A stretch of DNA of 64,000 nucleotides from Streptomyces sp. NBC_01298 (GCF_035978755.1 NZ_CP108414.1:620001-684000); one strand, 5' to 3'; numbered from the stretch's first letter, positions 36,812 through 46,328 are shown. Notes: generated by a model not told the origin, from the letters alone. Translations and numbers: made by a program.

Positions 36812-37600
36812 CTACGCCGCCGCGCGGACCAGCCGCTCCAGGTACTCCCGGCCCGGCCCGAGCCGCTCGGGGAGTTCGTCGGCGGCGGGGTACCAGCGCT
36901 TCTCGTACTCCCAGCAGAGCCAGCCGTTGCGCGGTGCGAGGGCCACCGCCTCGGCGAGCGGCAGCGTGCCCCCGCCGAGCCCGAGCGGGGTCAGCTCCCG
37001 CGCGGACGCCACGTCCTTGACCTGTACGTACCCCAGGTGCCGGGCGAGGGCCCGGCTCGACTCGGCCGGTGACTCGCCCCCGAGCCAGGTGTGCAGTACG
37101 TCCCACAGCGCGCCCGCGCCCGGATGCGCGACCCGGTCGAGGACCCGGGCCGTGGCGGTCCCCGTGCGGTGCGAGTCGTGGGTCTCCAGCAGGATCCGCA
37201 CCCCGTGCCGCTCGGCGAACGGTGCGGCGGCCCGGAGCCTGCGGACCGCGTGGTCGTCGGCGTCGGCCGGCGGCTGTTCACCGCCGCCGGGGAAGACCCG
37301 TACGTAGGGGGCTTCGAGGTCGGCGGCGAGCCGGACCAGGGCCTGGATCTCGGCGAGGACCGGCTCGTCGGGGTCGGGCGCAGCGACCCTGGCGTACCCC
37401 GCGACGCCGAGGACGGCGACGCCCGCGGAGGTCAGGGTGCGCCGGCCGGCCGCGCGGTCGGCGGCGGAGCTGGCGGGATGCAGGGGCTCCTCGGGGTGGG
37501 CGCGCAGCTCGAGGCCCTGGTAGCCGTGCGCGGCGGCGAGGCCGGCGCTGCGCTCCAGCGGGGTGCCGGGCAGGCCGAGGGTGGAGAAGGCGTACTTCAC
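36812..37600 (-). CDS. Sugar phosphate isomerase/epimerase (xylose isomerase-like barrel)
   Basis: A 262-residue TIM-barrel protein of the AP_endonuc_2 superfamily: KYAFSTLGLPG at strand 1, GYQGLELRAHPEE, VRIFLETHDSH-like metal site (RILLETHDSHRTG), GALWDVLHTWLGGES and WLCWEYEKRW. Metal ligands are the Glu, Asp and His residues of these motifs. The ATG overlaps the LacI gene's stop, so regulator and isomerase are co-expressed. It is convergent with the 2-hydroxyacid dehydrogenase. The substrate is unknown. Confidence 0.87.
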   Translation of the reverse strand: MKYAFSTLGLPGTPLERSAGLAAAHGYQGLELRAHPEEPLHPASSAADRAAGRRTLTSAGVAVLGVAGYARVAAPDPDEPVLAEIQALVRLAADLEAPYVRVFPGGGEQPPADADDHAVRRLRAAAPFAERHGVRILLETHDSHRTGTATARVLDRVAHPGAGALWDVLHTWLGGESPAESSRALARHLGYVQVKDVASARELTPLGLGGGTLPLAEAVALAPRNGWLCWEYEKRWYPAADELPERLGPGREYLERLVRAAA

Positions 37601-38682
37601 GGACGGCCCCCTTCGGTGGTGACGGCGGGCGGAGGCCCGGTGGAGGCGCGCACCGTCAGTTCGGCGGGAAGCGTGGTGATGCCGCCCGGGGGCAGGGCTC
37701 TGCGGCCCGTGACGAGCTGGGCCGCGAGCACCCCGGCTTCACGCAGCGGCAGCCGGACCGTGGTGAGGGCGGGGGCGGTGTCCACGCAGACGGGCAGGTC
37801 GTCGAAGCCCGCGACGGAGACGTCCTCGGGTATCCGCAGACCGGCTTCGCGCAGGGCCGCGGCGACGCCGGTCGCGACGGTGTCGTTGGCGGCGGCCACG
37901 GCGGTGAAGGGCGTCCCGCGGCGGAGCAGTTCGCGGGTGGCGTCGTATCCGGCGGAGCGCTCGAACCCGGCGTGCACGGTGAGCCCCGCGCAGTGCGCGG
38001 GCAGCGCGGGGTCGTGGTCGCGCAGGGCGTCCCGGTGTCCGGCGAGGCGTTCTCGGGTGGTGCTCAGGCCGGGCGGGCCGGCCACGTAGGCGATGTGCCG
38101 GTGCCCGAGCGTGAGCAGGTGCTCGGTGAGCCGGAAGGCGCCGCCCCGGTCGTCGAACATGACGGTGGCGACGGGGAGTCCGGCGGGCATGGGCAGCGGG
38201 GGCCGCCCGCACAGCACCACCGGGGCGCCGGTGGCCGCGATGCGGGCGAGCCGGGCGGCGAGCGCCCGGGTGTGGTCCGGTTCCTCCACGGCGCCGCCGG
38301 TCAGGACGACCCCGCCGGCCCGCTGGCCCTCCAGGAGGGCGAGGTAGTCCAGCTCTGCGGACGGGGCGCCCTCGGTGTTGCAGACGACGGCGAGCCGGCG
38401 CGGGCCGCCCTGTCCGCCGGGGGTCAGGGCGCTCTGCAGGGATCCGGCGAGGATCCCGAAGAAGCTGTCGGCGACATCGTGGACGAGGACGCCGATCAAA
38501 TCCGAGGTCGCGGCGGCGAGGGCCCGCGCGGGACCGTTGGCGATGTAGCCGAGGTCCTCGATCGCCCGCTCCACGCGGGTCCTGGTGGCGCCCGCCACCG
38601 GGTATCCGCCGTTCAGCACGCGCGAGACCGTGGCGGGCGATACGCCCGCGTGCACCGCCACTTCGGCGAGTGTGACCGCCAT
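37597..38682 (-). CDS. LacI family regulator of the sugar operon
   Basis: A 361-residue repressor. The HTH MAVTLAEVAVHAGVSPATVSRVLNG is at the very N-terminus. The hinge ends near residue 60, and the effector domain contains LIGVLVHDVADSFFG, GHRHIAYVAGP and AAANDTVATGVAAAL. AGGAGGGG precedes the ATG at 38682. It is divergent from the Gfo/Idh operon. Two identical palindromes in the shared region are its likely binding sites. Confidence 0.93.
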   Translation of the reverse strand: MAVTLAEVAVHAGVSPATVSRVLNGGYPVAGATRTRVERAIEDLGYIANGPARALAAATSDLIGVLVHDVADSFFGILAGSLQSALTPGGQGGPRRLAVVCNTEGAPSAELDYLALLEGQRAGGVVLTGGAVEEPDHTRALAARLARIAATGAPVVLCGRPPLPMPAGLPVATVMFDDRGGAFRLTEHLLTLGHRHIAYVAGPPGLSTTRERLAGHRDALRDHDPALPAHCAGLTVHAGFERSAGYDATRELLRRGTPFTAVAAANDTVATGVAAALREAGLRIPEDVSVAGFDDLPVCVDTAPALTTVRLPLREAGVLAAQLVTGRRALPPGGITTLPAELTVRASTGPPPAVTTEGGRP

Positions 38683-38752
38683 GATCCCCTCCTTCCGATC
38701 TGTCCCGGGTCATCGTCTCACCCGGTGTGTGGATCTCCATAGTCGCCGATGA

Positions 38753-38834
38753 AGAAAGCGCTTTCTATCACCCGTAAGAGTCTTGCATCTCGCCGGGGAG
38801 CGGCCCTAGCCTGATCGCAGAGAAAGCGCTTTCT
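38753..38834 (+). promoter_or_regulatory. Dual LacI operators bracketing the sugar-operon promoter
   Basis: AGAAAGCGCTTTCT occurs as a perfect 14-bp palindrome at 38753-38766 and again at 38821-38834. It has the central CG pair typical of LacI-family sites. Between them lies a possible promoter, TTGCAT (38783-38788) with CTAGCC (38806-38811) at 17-bp spacing. The second operator would cover the transcription start. The centres are 68 bp apart, so a repressor tetramer could loop the DNA. Confidence 0.75.
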
Positions 38835-38892
38835 ATCCGTTTTCTCGGCAGCTCCGCACAAGAACACGCAACAAGACGAAGGAGGGGACACC

Positions 38893-40044
38893 GTGCAGCG
38901 CAGGACGATCAAGATCGCCATGAACGGCGTCACCGGGCGGATGGGATACCGCCAGCACCTGGTCCGCTCCCTGCTCGCACTGCGCGAGCAGGGCGGTCTC
39001 GACCTCGGCGACGGCACGGTGCTGTGGCCGGAGCCGGTGCTGGTCGGGCGCCGCGAGGAGGCCCTGCGGGCCATCGCGGAGCGGCACGGCCTGGAGCACG
39101 TGAGCACGGACCTGGCCGCGGTGCTGGCCGACCCCGAGGTCGAGATCTACTTCGACGCCCAGGTCACCAGCGCCCGCGAGGCGGCCGTGCGGCAGGCCGT
39201 GGCGGCCGGCAAGCACGTGTACTGCGAGAAGCCCACGGCCCTCACCTTCGAGTCCTCCCTGGAGATCGCGCGGCTGGCCGACGCGGCCGGCGTCAAGCAC
39301 GGGGTGGTGCAGGACAAGCTGTTCCTGCCGGGCCTGCTGAAGCTCAAGCGGCTCATCGACGGCGGCTTCTTCGGCGAGATCCTGTCCGTGCGCGGGGAGT
39401 TCGGCTACTGGGTCTTCGAAGGAGACTGGCAGCCCGCCCAGCGCCCCTCGTGGAACTACCGCTCCCAGGACGGCGGCGGCATCGTCGCCGACATGTTCCC
39501 GCACTGGGAGTACCTGCTGCACGAGCTGTTCGGCCGGGTCCGCACGGTGCAGGCGCTGACGCGCACCCACATCGGCCGCCGCTGGGACGAGGAGGGCAAG
39601 CCGTACGAGGCCACCGCGGACGACGCGGCGTACGGGATCTTCGAACTGGAGGGCGGCGCCGTCGCGCAGATCAACTCCTCCTGGGCGGTGCGGGTCAACC
39701 GTGACGAGCTCGTGGAGTTCCAGGTCGACGGGACGCACGGCTCGGCCGTCGCCGGACTGCGCGGCTGCCGGATCCAGCACCGCGCGACGACCCCTAAGCC
39801 GGTGTGGAACCCGGACCTGCCGCTGACCGAGACGTTCCGCGACCAGTGGCAGGAGGTCCCGGACAACTCCCCCGCCGACAACGGCTTCAAGGCCCAGTGG
39901 GAGCTCTTCCTGCGCCATGTCGTACGGGACGAGCCCTGGCAGTGGGACCTGCTGGCCGGGGCCCGCGGGGTACAGCTGGCCGATCTCGGGCTGCGCTCCT
40001 CCGCGGAGGGCCGGCGGCTCGTGGTCCCGGAGGTGGCGCTGTGA
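38893..40044 (+). CDS. Gfo/Idh/MocA family oxidoreductase
   Basis: A 383-residue NAD(P)-dependent sugar dehydrogenase. The N-terminus KIAMNGVTGRMGYRQHLVRSL carries a GxxGRMG-type nucleotide loop more like dihydrodipicolinate reductase. EKPTALTFESS holds the catalytic lysine, and HWEYLLHELFGRV the histidine region. It oxidises a sugar or inositol-like substrate. The GTG at 38893 has GGAGGGG five bases upstream. It is first in an operon with two more genes overlapping by GTGA. Confidence 0.9.
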   Translation: MQRRTIKIAMNGVTGRMGYRQHLVRSLLALREQGGLDLGDGTVLWPEPVLVGRREEALRAIAERHGLEHVSTDLAAVLADPEVEIYFDAQVTSAREAAVRQAVAAGKHVYCEKPTALTFESSLEIARLADAAGVKHGVVQDKLFLPGLLKLKRLIDGGFFGEILSVRGEFGYWVFEGDWQPAQRPSWNYRSQDGGGIVADMFPHWEYLLHELFGRVRTVQALTRTHIGRRWDEEGKPYEATADDAAYGIFELEGGAVAQINSSWAVRVNRDELVEFQVDGTHGSAVAGLRGCRIQHRATTPKPVWNPDLPLTETFRDQWQEVPDNSPADNGFKAQWELFLRHVVRDEPWQWDLLAGARGVQLADLGLRSSAEGRRLVVPEVAL

Positions 40045-41198
40045 GCATCCGGCTCCCCTCCGCGGACGGCGGGCTGCGGCTCCACGCGCCCGTCACCGCT
40101 CCGCTGGCGCCGCTCACCTGCGGTCCGGCCCGCAGCCGCACCTTCTACTCGGCCGCGCACGTGGTGGCCGATCCCCTCGCCGCCTCGGCCGATTCCGGAC
40201 CGGTCATCGACTGGGAGTCCACGCTGGCCTTCCGGCGCACGCTGTGGGCGCAGGGACTCGGGGTCGCCGAGGCCATGGACACGGCGCAGCGCGGGATGGG
40301 CCTGGACTGGCCGGCCGCGGCCGAACTGATCCGCCGTTCGACGGCGGAAGCCCGGTCGGTGGGCGGCCGGATCGTCTGCGGGGCGGGCACCGACCAGCTG
40401 GCTGCGGACACCACGCATTCCCTGGCCGCCGTCACCGCGGCGTACGAGGAGCAGCTGGCGCTCGTGGAGGAGTGCGGGGCGACGGCCGTGCTGATGGCCT
40501 CCCGGGCCCTGGCCGCGGCGGCGCGCGACCCGGAGGACTACCTGGAGGTGTACGGGAGGCTGCTGCGCCAGAGCTCCCGGCCGGTGGTCCTGCACTGGCT
40601 GGGGCCGATGTTCGACCCCGCGCTGGAGGGGTACTGGGGGCACGCCGGTCTGGACGAGGCCACGGACGTCTTCCTGAAGATCATTTCGGAGTGTCCGGAG
40701 AAGGTCGACGGCATCAAGGTCTCGCTGCTCGACGCGGGGCGCGAGGTGGACATCCGGCGGCGGCTGCCCGCTGGCGTGCGCTGCTACACGGGCGACGACT
40801 ACCACTATCCGGAGCTGATCGCCGGGGACGGCGAGCTGGCCAGCGACGCCCTTCTGGGGATCTTCGACCCGATCGCCCCGATCGCGGCGCGGGCTGCGCT
40901 CGCCCTCGACCAGGGCGATACGGCCGGATTCCGGGAGCTGCTGGATCCGACGGTGGCGCTGTCCCGGCACCTGTTCGCTCCGCCCACCCGCTACTACAAG
41001 ACGGGTGTCGTGTTCCTGGCCTGGCTCGCGGGACACCAGGAGCACTTCGCGATGGTGGGCGGGCTGCACTCGGCCCGCTCGCTCCCCCATCTGGCCACCG
41101 CCTACGAACTGGCGGACGATCTCGGGCTGTTCCCGGACCCGGAGCTCGCCGAGGCCCGGATGCGGCAGCTGCTGGCGCTGCACGGGGTGGCCTCGTGA
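40041..41198 (+). CDS. DUF993 protein, dihydrodipicolinate synthase-like
   Basis: A 385-residue protein predicted as a DapA-type TIM-barrel (DUF993). FDPALEGYWGHAGLDEATD and EKVDGIKVSLLDAG contain the position expected for the Schiff-base lysine (K in DGIKVSLLD). YTGDDYHYPELIAGDG and APPTRYYKTGVVFLAWLAG follow. Aldolase or lyase cleavage of a keto-sugar acid is a reasonable inference. The GTG start overlaps the stop of the dehydrogenase gene and its own stop overlaps the next GTG, so the three proteins are coupled. Confidence 0.85.
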   Translation: MSIRLPSADGGLRLHAPVTAPLAPLTCGPARSRTFYSAAHVVADPLAASADSGPVIDWESTLAFRRTLWAQGLGVAEAMDTAQRGMGLDWPAAAELIRRSTAEARSVGGRIVCGAGTDQLAADTTHSLAAVTAAYEEQLALVEECGATAVLMASRALAAAARDPEDYLEVYGRLLRQSSRPVVLHWLGPMFDPALEGYWGHAGLDEATDVFLKIISECPEKVDGIKVSLLDAGREVDIRRRLPAGVRCYTGDDYHYPELIAGDGELASDALLGIFDPIAPIAARAALALDQGDTAGFRELLDPTVALSRHLFAPPTRYYKTGVVFLAWLAGHQEHFAMVGGLHSARSLPHLATAYELADDLGLFPDPELAEARMRQLLALHGVAS

Positions 41199-42034
41199 GC
41201 CCGGCACCGGCGCCCGCCCGGTTCAGCCTGAACCAGGAGACGATCCGCCAGTGGTCCCTTCCCGAGCTGGTGGCCGGGTGTACGGCGGCCGGGGTCGGCG
41301 CCGTCGGGCTGTGGCGCGATCCCGTCCAGCGGTTCGGGGTGCGGGAGGCCGCGAAACTGGTCGCCGACGCCGGACTGCGGGTCAGCTCTCTGTGCCGGGG
41401 CGGCTTCTTCACCGCCGCCGATCCGGCCGGGCGGGCGGCGGCCCTCGAAGACAACCGCCGTGCCGTGGAGGAAGCCGCCGAACTGGGCGCCGACGCTCTG
41501 GTCCTGGTCTCGGGCGGCCTGCCGGACGGCGACCGGGATCTGGCGGGAGCGCGGCGGCGGATCGTCGACATCCTGGGCGAGCTGGTCCCGTACGCCGCCG
41601 GGCACGGGGTGCGGCTGGGGATCGAGCCGCTGCACCCGATGTACGCGGCGGACCGCTGCGTGGTCTCCACCCTCGGTCAGGCCCTGGACATCGCCGAGGA
41701 GTTCCCGGCGTCGCGGGTGGGCGTGGTCGTCGACTCCTACCACCTGTGGTGGGACGAGCGGCTGCCTTCCGAGGTCCGGCGGGCCGGGGAGGCCGGACGG
41801 ATCGTGTCCGTCCAGGTGGCCGACTGGGTGACACCCCTCCCCGAGGGCGTGCTGCTGGGGCGGGGACAGCTGGGCGACGGCTCGATCGACCTGAGGGCCT
41901 TCCGGGAACTGACCGAGTCCGCGGGGTACCTGGGGCCGGTGGAGGTGGAGATCTTCCATCCCGGGCTGTGGGCCCGGGACGGCGCGGAGGTACTGCGGGA
42001 GGTGATCGACCGCTACCGCGAGCACGTCGCATGA
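41195..42034 (+). CDS. Sugar phosphate isomerase/epimerase, second paralogue
   Basis: A 279-residue TIM-barrel epimerase: FSLNQETIRQWSLPELV at strand 1, LGIEPLHPMYAADR and VVVDSYHLWWDERLP as metal-binding motifs, and VEVEIFHPGLW at the end. It is diverged from the isomerase at 36812 but belongs to the same superfamily. It closes the coupled three-gene unit. Confidence 0.88.
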   Translation: MSPAPAPARFSLNQETIRQWSLPELVAGCTAAGVGAVGLWRDPVQRFGVREAAKLVADAGLRVSSLCRGGFFTAADPAGRAAALEDNRRAVEEAAELGADALVLVSGGLPDGDRDLAGARRRIVDILGELVPYAAGHGVRLGIEPLHPMYAADRCVVSTLGQALDIAEEFPASRVGVVVDSYHLWWDERLPSEVRRAGEAGRIVSVQVADWVTPLPEGVLLGRGQLGDGSIDLRAFRELTESAGYLGPVEVEIFHPGLWARDGAEVLREVIDRYREHVA

Positions 42035-42056
42035 GGTGAAGGGGGGTGCGTGAGCC

Positions 42057-42117
42057 GAAGTTCACGGGGACGAAGTTCACGGGGACGAGGCGCACGGGGA
42101 CGAGGCGCACGGGGGAC
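42057..42117. repeat. 15/16-bp tandem repeat upstream of the lyase gene
   Basis: Two perfect copies of GAAGTTCACGGGGAC (42057-42086) are followed by two of GAGGCGCACGGGGAC-type (42087-42117). It lies in the 156-base gap between isomerase and lyase genes, possibly in the 5' leader of the latter. Confidence 0.85.
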
Positions 42118-42190
42118 GCAGCACACGGACCAAGTACACGGGGGACACAGCGTTTCGGGCGAGTCAGCGTTTCAGTCAAAGGAGACTGTG

Positions 42191-44584
42191 ATGACAGATG
42201 TGTGGAGCCGCCGTGCCTTCCTCACGGCGGTCGGCGGCAGCGTGGTGCTGCTCGGTACCCCCGTCCTCCCGGCGACCGCCGGGACGGTGACCTCGGTGCA
42301 CGCCGCCATGCGCGCGGTGTGGCAGGGCCTCGTCCTGGGGACCGTGTCCTCCCCCACCGCGGAACCCTTCCGCACCCGGCTGGCCGCGCTGGGTGCGCAG
42401 GCCGGACAGTGGCGCACCTCGATGGCCCCTTCGACCGGCTCGCTCTGGCCCGATCAGGTCTTCACCACCGACCCCGAGTGGATGGCCCAGAGCTACTACC
42501 GGCTGCGGACGATGGCGGAGGCCTATGTCAGACCGGGCACGGGGCTCACCGGCGACGCCGCGCTGCGGACGGCCGTGCTGACCGGGCTGGACCATCTCCA
42601 CGCCCAGGTCTACAACGCCGGCCAGGCGCGGTACGGAAACTGGTGGTGCTGGCAGATCGGAGCCCCCCAGGCGCTGCTCGACACGGTCGTCCTGATGTAC
42701 GGCCAGCTCTCCGCGGCCCAGCTCACCGCCTACTGCGCCGCCGTGGACCACTTCGTACCGGATTCCACGGTCGGCTCGTACACGGGGACCAGTACGGGAG
42801 CGAACCGGGTGGACCTGTGCCGGGTGCTCGCGCTGCGCGGTGTGGTCGGCGGCGACGACGCGAAGATCGCCCTGGCCCGGGACGCGCTCACGCCGGTGTT
42901 CCCGTACGTCACCTCCGGCGACGGGCTCTACCGGGACGGCTCCTTCATCCAGCACACCTACGTGGCGTACACCGGCTCCTACGGCTCGGTCATGCTCGGC
43001 GGACTGGGCATGCTGTTCGGCCTGTTGAAGGGAACGGCCTGGGAGGTGACGGACCCCGGGGCGCAGATCGTCTTCGACGCGGTGGAGCACGCGTGGGCGC
43101 CGTTCCTCTACAACGGGCTGATGATGGACGCCGTATCGGGGCGAGCCCCCAGCCGGGGGGTCCAACTGGCCGACCCCCTCCAGGCCCAGCTGGACGACCA
43201 CACCCGCGGGCACTCGGTCCTCGCCGCGATCCTGCTCCTCGCCGAGGGCGCGTCCACCGCCGAACGGACCCGCTGGCGCGGACTGGTGAAGGGCTGGACG
43301 GCGCGGGACTACTACAGCCCCCCGCTGGCGGACGCCACGCAGGGCCTGTCGGCCCTGGCCCGCCTCGCGGAGGTCGCGGCGGACGCCACGGTGACGGCGG
43401 TGCCCGAGCCGGTGGCGCACCGGCTGTTCCCCTCGATGGACCGGGCCACGCACCGCAGGCCGACGTGGGCGGCCTCCCTGTCCATGGCCTCGAAGCGGAT
43501 CACGCACTACGAGACGGGCAACGGGGAGAACCTGCGCGGCTGGCACACGGGCAGCGGCATGCTCTCCTGGTGGGGCTCCGCCTCCGGGAACGGCCAGTAC
43601 TCGGACGCCTTCTGGCCCACGGTCGATCCCTACCGGCTGCCCGGGACCACCGTTTCCCGCAAGGCCCTGGCCGACGGGGCCGGGGGTGACTGGGGCGCCT
43701 CCCGGCCCGACGCCACGTGGGTGGGCGGCACGACAGACGGGGAGTTCGCCTCCGTGGGCCAGCACCTGAAGGGGCTGGGCAGCACGCTCACGGCCCGCAA
43801 GTCCTGGTTCTTCCTCGACGACACGGTGGTCTGCCTGGGCGCCGGGATCAGCTCCACGGACGGCGCCGCGGCCGACACGGTCATCGACAACCGGAACCTG
43901 GGCGCGACGGGCACCCACGCCCTGACCGTGGGCGGCACGGTCCAGCCGGCCACCCTGGGCTGGACCGCGTCCTTCCCCGGGCCCGGCTGGGCGCATCTGG
44001 CGGGCTTCGGCGGCTATGTGATGTCGGGTTCGGGCACCTTCCGGGCGCTGCGGGAGGCCCGCACCGGTCGGTGGAGCGACATCAACCGGAGTGCTTCCAC
44101 CACGGCCCTCACCCGGCGCTACCTGACCCTCTGGTACGACCACGGGACGAACCCGGTCGCCGGCAGCTACGTCTACCAGCTGATGCCGGGCGCCTCGGCC
44201 GCCCAGACCTCGGCCCGGTCCGCCGCCACCGGATGGCTCACGGTGCTCGCCAACAACACGACCGCCCAGGGCGTGACGGTGGGCTCGCTCGGCTTCACCG
44301 GGGTGAACTTCTGGCAGCCCGCGACGATCGGCGCCCTGCAGGCGAGCGCGCCGTGCTCGGTCACGGTGCGGGAACTCGGCGACGGCACGGCCGTGGTCTG
44401 CGTCTCGGATCCGACCCGCACCCTGCCGGGACTGACCCTGGTGTGGAACCGGCCCGTCACCCAGGTGCTGTCCCAGCCGGCGAGCGTGGTCTCGGCGAGC
44501 ACCGGGTCCGGCCTCCAGCTCGGCTTCGGCAGCCTCACGTCCCTGGAGGGAGCGAGCCAGGCGGTGCGGGTCAAGCTGGGATGA
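42191..44584 (+). CDS. Polysaccharide lyase family 8 (hyaluronate/chondroitin/xanthan lyase-like)
   Basis: A 797-residue exported lyase. The Tat signal is WSRRAFLTAVGGSVVLLG. The alpha/alpha-toroid domain contains NWWCWQIGAPQ, catalytic Asn205 (GANRVDLC), His255 and Tyr264 (QHTYVAYTGSYG). The Asn-to-His spacing of 50 and His-to-Tyr spacing of 9 match the known PL8 triad (Asn349, His399 and Tyr408 in the pneumococcal enzyme). Beta-sandwich domains form the C-terminal half. AGGAGA precedes the ATG at 42191. It cleaves a uronic-acid polymer outside the cell; the operon upstream may degrade the products. Confidence 0.92.
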   Translation: MTDVWSRRAFLTAVGGSVVLLGTPVLPATAGTVTSVHAAMRAVWQGLVLGTVSSPTAEPFRTRLAALGAQAGQWRTSMAPSTGSLWPDQVFTTDPEWMAQSYYRLRTMAEAYVRPGTGLTGDAALRTAVLTGLDHLHAQVYNAGQARYGNWWCWQIGAPQALLDTVVLMYGQLSAAQLTAYCAAVDHFVPDSTVGSYTGTSTGANRVDLCRVLALRGVVGGDDAKIALARDALTPVFPYVTSGDGLYRDGSFIQHTYVAYTGSYGSVMLGGLGMLFGLLKGTAWEVTDPGAQIVFDAVEHAWAPFLYNGLMMDAVSGRAPSRGVQLADPLQAQLDDHTRGHSVLAAILLLAEGASTAERTRWRGLVKGWTARDYYSPPLADATQGLSALARLAEVAADATVTAVPEPVAHRLFPSMDRATHRRPTWAASLSMASKRITHYETGNGENLRGWHTGSGMLSWWGSASGNGQYSDAFWPTVDPYRLPGTTVSRKALADGAGGDWGASRPDATWVGGTTDGEFASVGQHLKGLGSTLTARKSWFFLDDTVVCLGAGISSTDGAAADTVIDNRNLGATGTHALTVGGTVQPATLGWTASFPGPGWAHLAGFGGYVMSGSGTFRALREARTGRWSDINRSASTTALTRRYLTLWYDHGTNPVAGSYVYQLMPGASAAQTSARSAATGWLTVLANNTTAQGVTVGSLGFTGVNFWQPATIGALQASAPCSVTVRELGDGTAVVCVSDPTRTLPGLTLVWNRPVTQVLSQPASVVSASTGSGLQLGFGSLTSLEGASQAVRVKLG

Positions 44585-44668
44585 TCTCCGGCCCATCCGG
44601 TCCCCGGACCGTCCGATCCCGGGACACTCCGCGGGGCGACAAAAGCCAGGCCCACAGGGTGACATAGC

Positions 44669-46303
44669 GTGACCCGTATGGATCAGGAGCACATATCCGG
44701 GGACGGCGAAGGCGCGGGCAGGCGGCGGTTCCTCGCCCTGGCGACGGGGGCCGCGGCCACCGCCGCCGGGCTGGCAGCCGTGGCCGGCTGCGCGAACGGC
44801 GACGCCGGGAAGCGGGACGGGGCGGACGGGGCGGGGACCGGCGAGAGCCCGGCACCGTCCGGTCCGCCGGGAAAGAAGGAGGGGCCGCACGGCTTCGACG
44901 TCCGGGCCGAGAACGCCCGCCCGGGGAACGCCGACTGGCAGGTCTCCAAGGCCGGCCCGGCCCGCGCCATCGAGGGCTTCGCCGACCGGGTCAGTGTGCT
45001 GCCCGGCGAGTCCTTCGGCCTGCACGTCTCCACCACCGCGCCCCGGTTCACCGTCTCCGCGTACCGCATGGGCTGGTACGGCGGCGCCCGGGCCCGCCTG
45101 GTCTGGCGCTCCGAGGCCCTGCCCGGGGTGCGTCAGCCGGACCACACCGTGGAGGCCTCGACCCGTACGGTCCGCACCCGGTGGGCCCGTAGCACCACCG
45201 TCGAGACCAAGGACTGGCCCGAGGGCTGCTACCTGCTGCGCCTCGACGCGCAGGGCGGCGAGGGCCAGCGGTTCGTCCCCGTCACGGTGCGGTCCGCCGC
45301 CACGGCCGGACGTACCGTCGTGGTCAACGCGGTGGCGACCTGGCAGGCGTACAACCGCTGGGGCGGCTACGGCAGTTACGACGGCCCCAGCGGCGGATAC
45401 GCCTCGCGCGCGCTCGCCGTGACCTTCGACCGGCCCTACGAGTACGACGACGGCGCGGGTCTCTTCCTCGTGTACGAGGCTCCGCTGCTCGCGCTCGCCG
45501 AGCGGCTCGGCATCCCGCTGGCGTACACGACGACCACCGACGTGGCCCGGGAGAAGCGCCTGCTGGAAGGCGCCGCGGCGGTGCTCTCCCTCGGCCACGA
45601 CGAGTACTGGTCGCCCGAGCAGCGCGCACACGTCACGGCGGCCCGGGACGCGGGCACCAACATCGCGATCCTGGGCGCGAACTGCTGCTACCGCCGGATC
45701 CGGCTGGAGGCCTCCGAGCTCGGACCGGACCGTACGGTGGTCTGCTACAAGTCCTCCTACGCGCAGGACCCCGGCTTCAAACGCGGCCACCCCGCCACCG
45801 TCGACTTCCGTTCCGCGCCGGGCGCTGACCCGGAGAGCTCGCTGCTCGGCGTGATCTACGACGGCTACCCGGTAGACGCCCCGTACGTGGTGACCAACCC
45901 GGGCCACTGGCTGTTCGAGGGCACGGGCGCGAAGGCCGGCGACAGCTACCCGCACCTGGTCGGCGTGGAGTACGACAAGGTCAACACCGGTTTCACCACT
46001 CCGCGTCCGATCGAGATCCTGGCCCACTCCCCCGTGGTCTGCGAGGGCCGCCCCAGCCACCAGGACACGGCGTACTACACGACTCCGAGCGGCGCCGCCG
46101 TCTTCGCGACGGGGACGATGCGCTGGGTGGAGGCCCTCGACGCGAAGGGCGACGGGCGCAGCGGAACCAACCACGGCCTGGACGCGCGCTCGGGCGCTCT
46201 GACCACCCGGGTGACGGAGAACCTGCTCCGCGTCTTCGCGGCCGGCCCGGCGGGACGGACCCGTGCGGCGCAGGACAACGTGAAGGCGGTGTACGGGGGG
46301 TAG
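44669..46303 (+). CDS. N,N-dimethylformamidase large-subunit-like lipoprotein
   Basis: A 544-residue exported protein with a Tat-like GRRRFLALATGAAATAAGLAAVAGC signal (quoted in part: RRRFLALATG ... AVAGC) and a lipobox. The rest resembles the beta subunit of N,N-dimethylformamidase: FTVSAYRMGWYGG, VVNAVATWQAYNRWGG, LSLGHDEYWSPEQR and ILGANCCYRRIR. The HDEYW motif contains residues used for iron binding in that enzyme. No alpha subunit is present, so another activity is possible. The GTG at 44669 was chosen for its AGGGTG site; an ATG at 44678 is the alternative. Confidence 0.82.
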   Translation: MTRMDQEHISGDGEGAGRRRFLALATGAAATAAGLAAVAGCANGDAGKRDGADGAGTGESPAPSGPPGKKEGPHGFDVRAENARPGNADWQVSKAGPARAIEGFADRVSVLPGESFGLHVSTTAPRFTVSAYRMGWYGGARARLVWRSEALPGVRQPDHTVEASTRTVRTRWARSTTVETKDWPEGCYLLRLDAQGGEGQRFVPVTVRSAATAGRTVVVNAVATWQAYNRWGGYGSYDGPSGGYASRALAVTFDRPYEYDDGAGLFLVYEAPLLALAERLGIPLAYTTTTDVAREKRLLEGAAAVLSLGHDEYWSPEQRAHVTAARDAGTNIAILGANCCYRRIRLEASELGPDRTVVCYKSSYAQDPGFKRGHPATVDFRSAPGADPESSLLGVIYDGYPVDAPYVVTNPGHWLFEGTGAKAGDSYPHLVGVEYDKVNTGFTTPRPIEILAHSPVVCEGRPSHQDTAYYTTPSGAAVFATGTMRWVEALDAKGDGRSGTNHGLDARSGALTTRVTENLLRVFAAGPAGRTRAAQDNVKAVYGG

Positions 46304-46328
46304 ACCCGGCCCCCCGCGCCGAACGCAC

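Noticed and set aside
44585..44668. Terminator between lyase and dimethylformamidase-like genes
   Set aside because: Only a 6-bp stem with a 2-base loop is visible, too weak to call.
42176..46174. A 1,332-codon minus-strand frame opposite the lyase and dimethylformamidase-like genes
   Set aside because: It has no protein-like domains and mirrors GC-rich codons of two well supported plus-strand genes.
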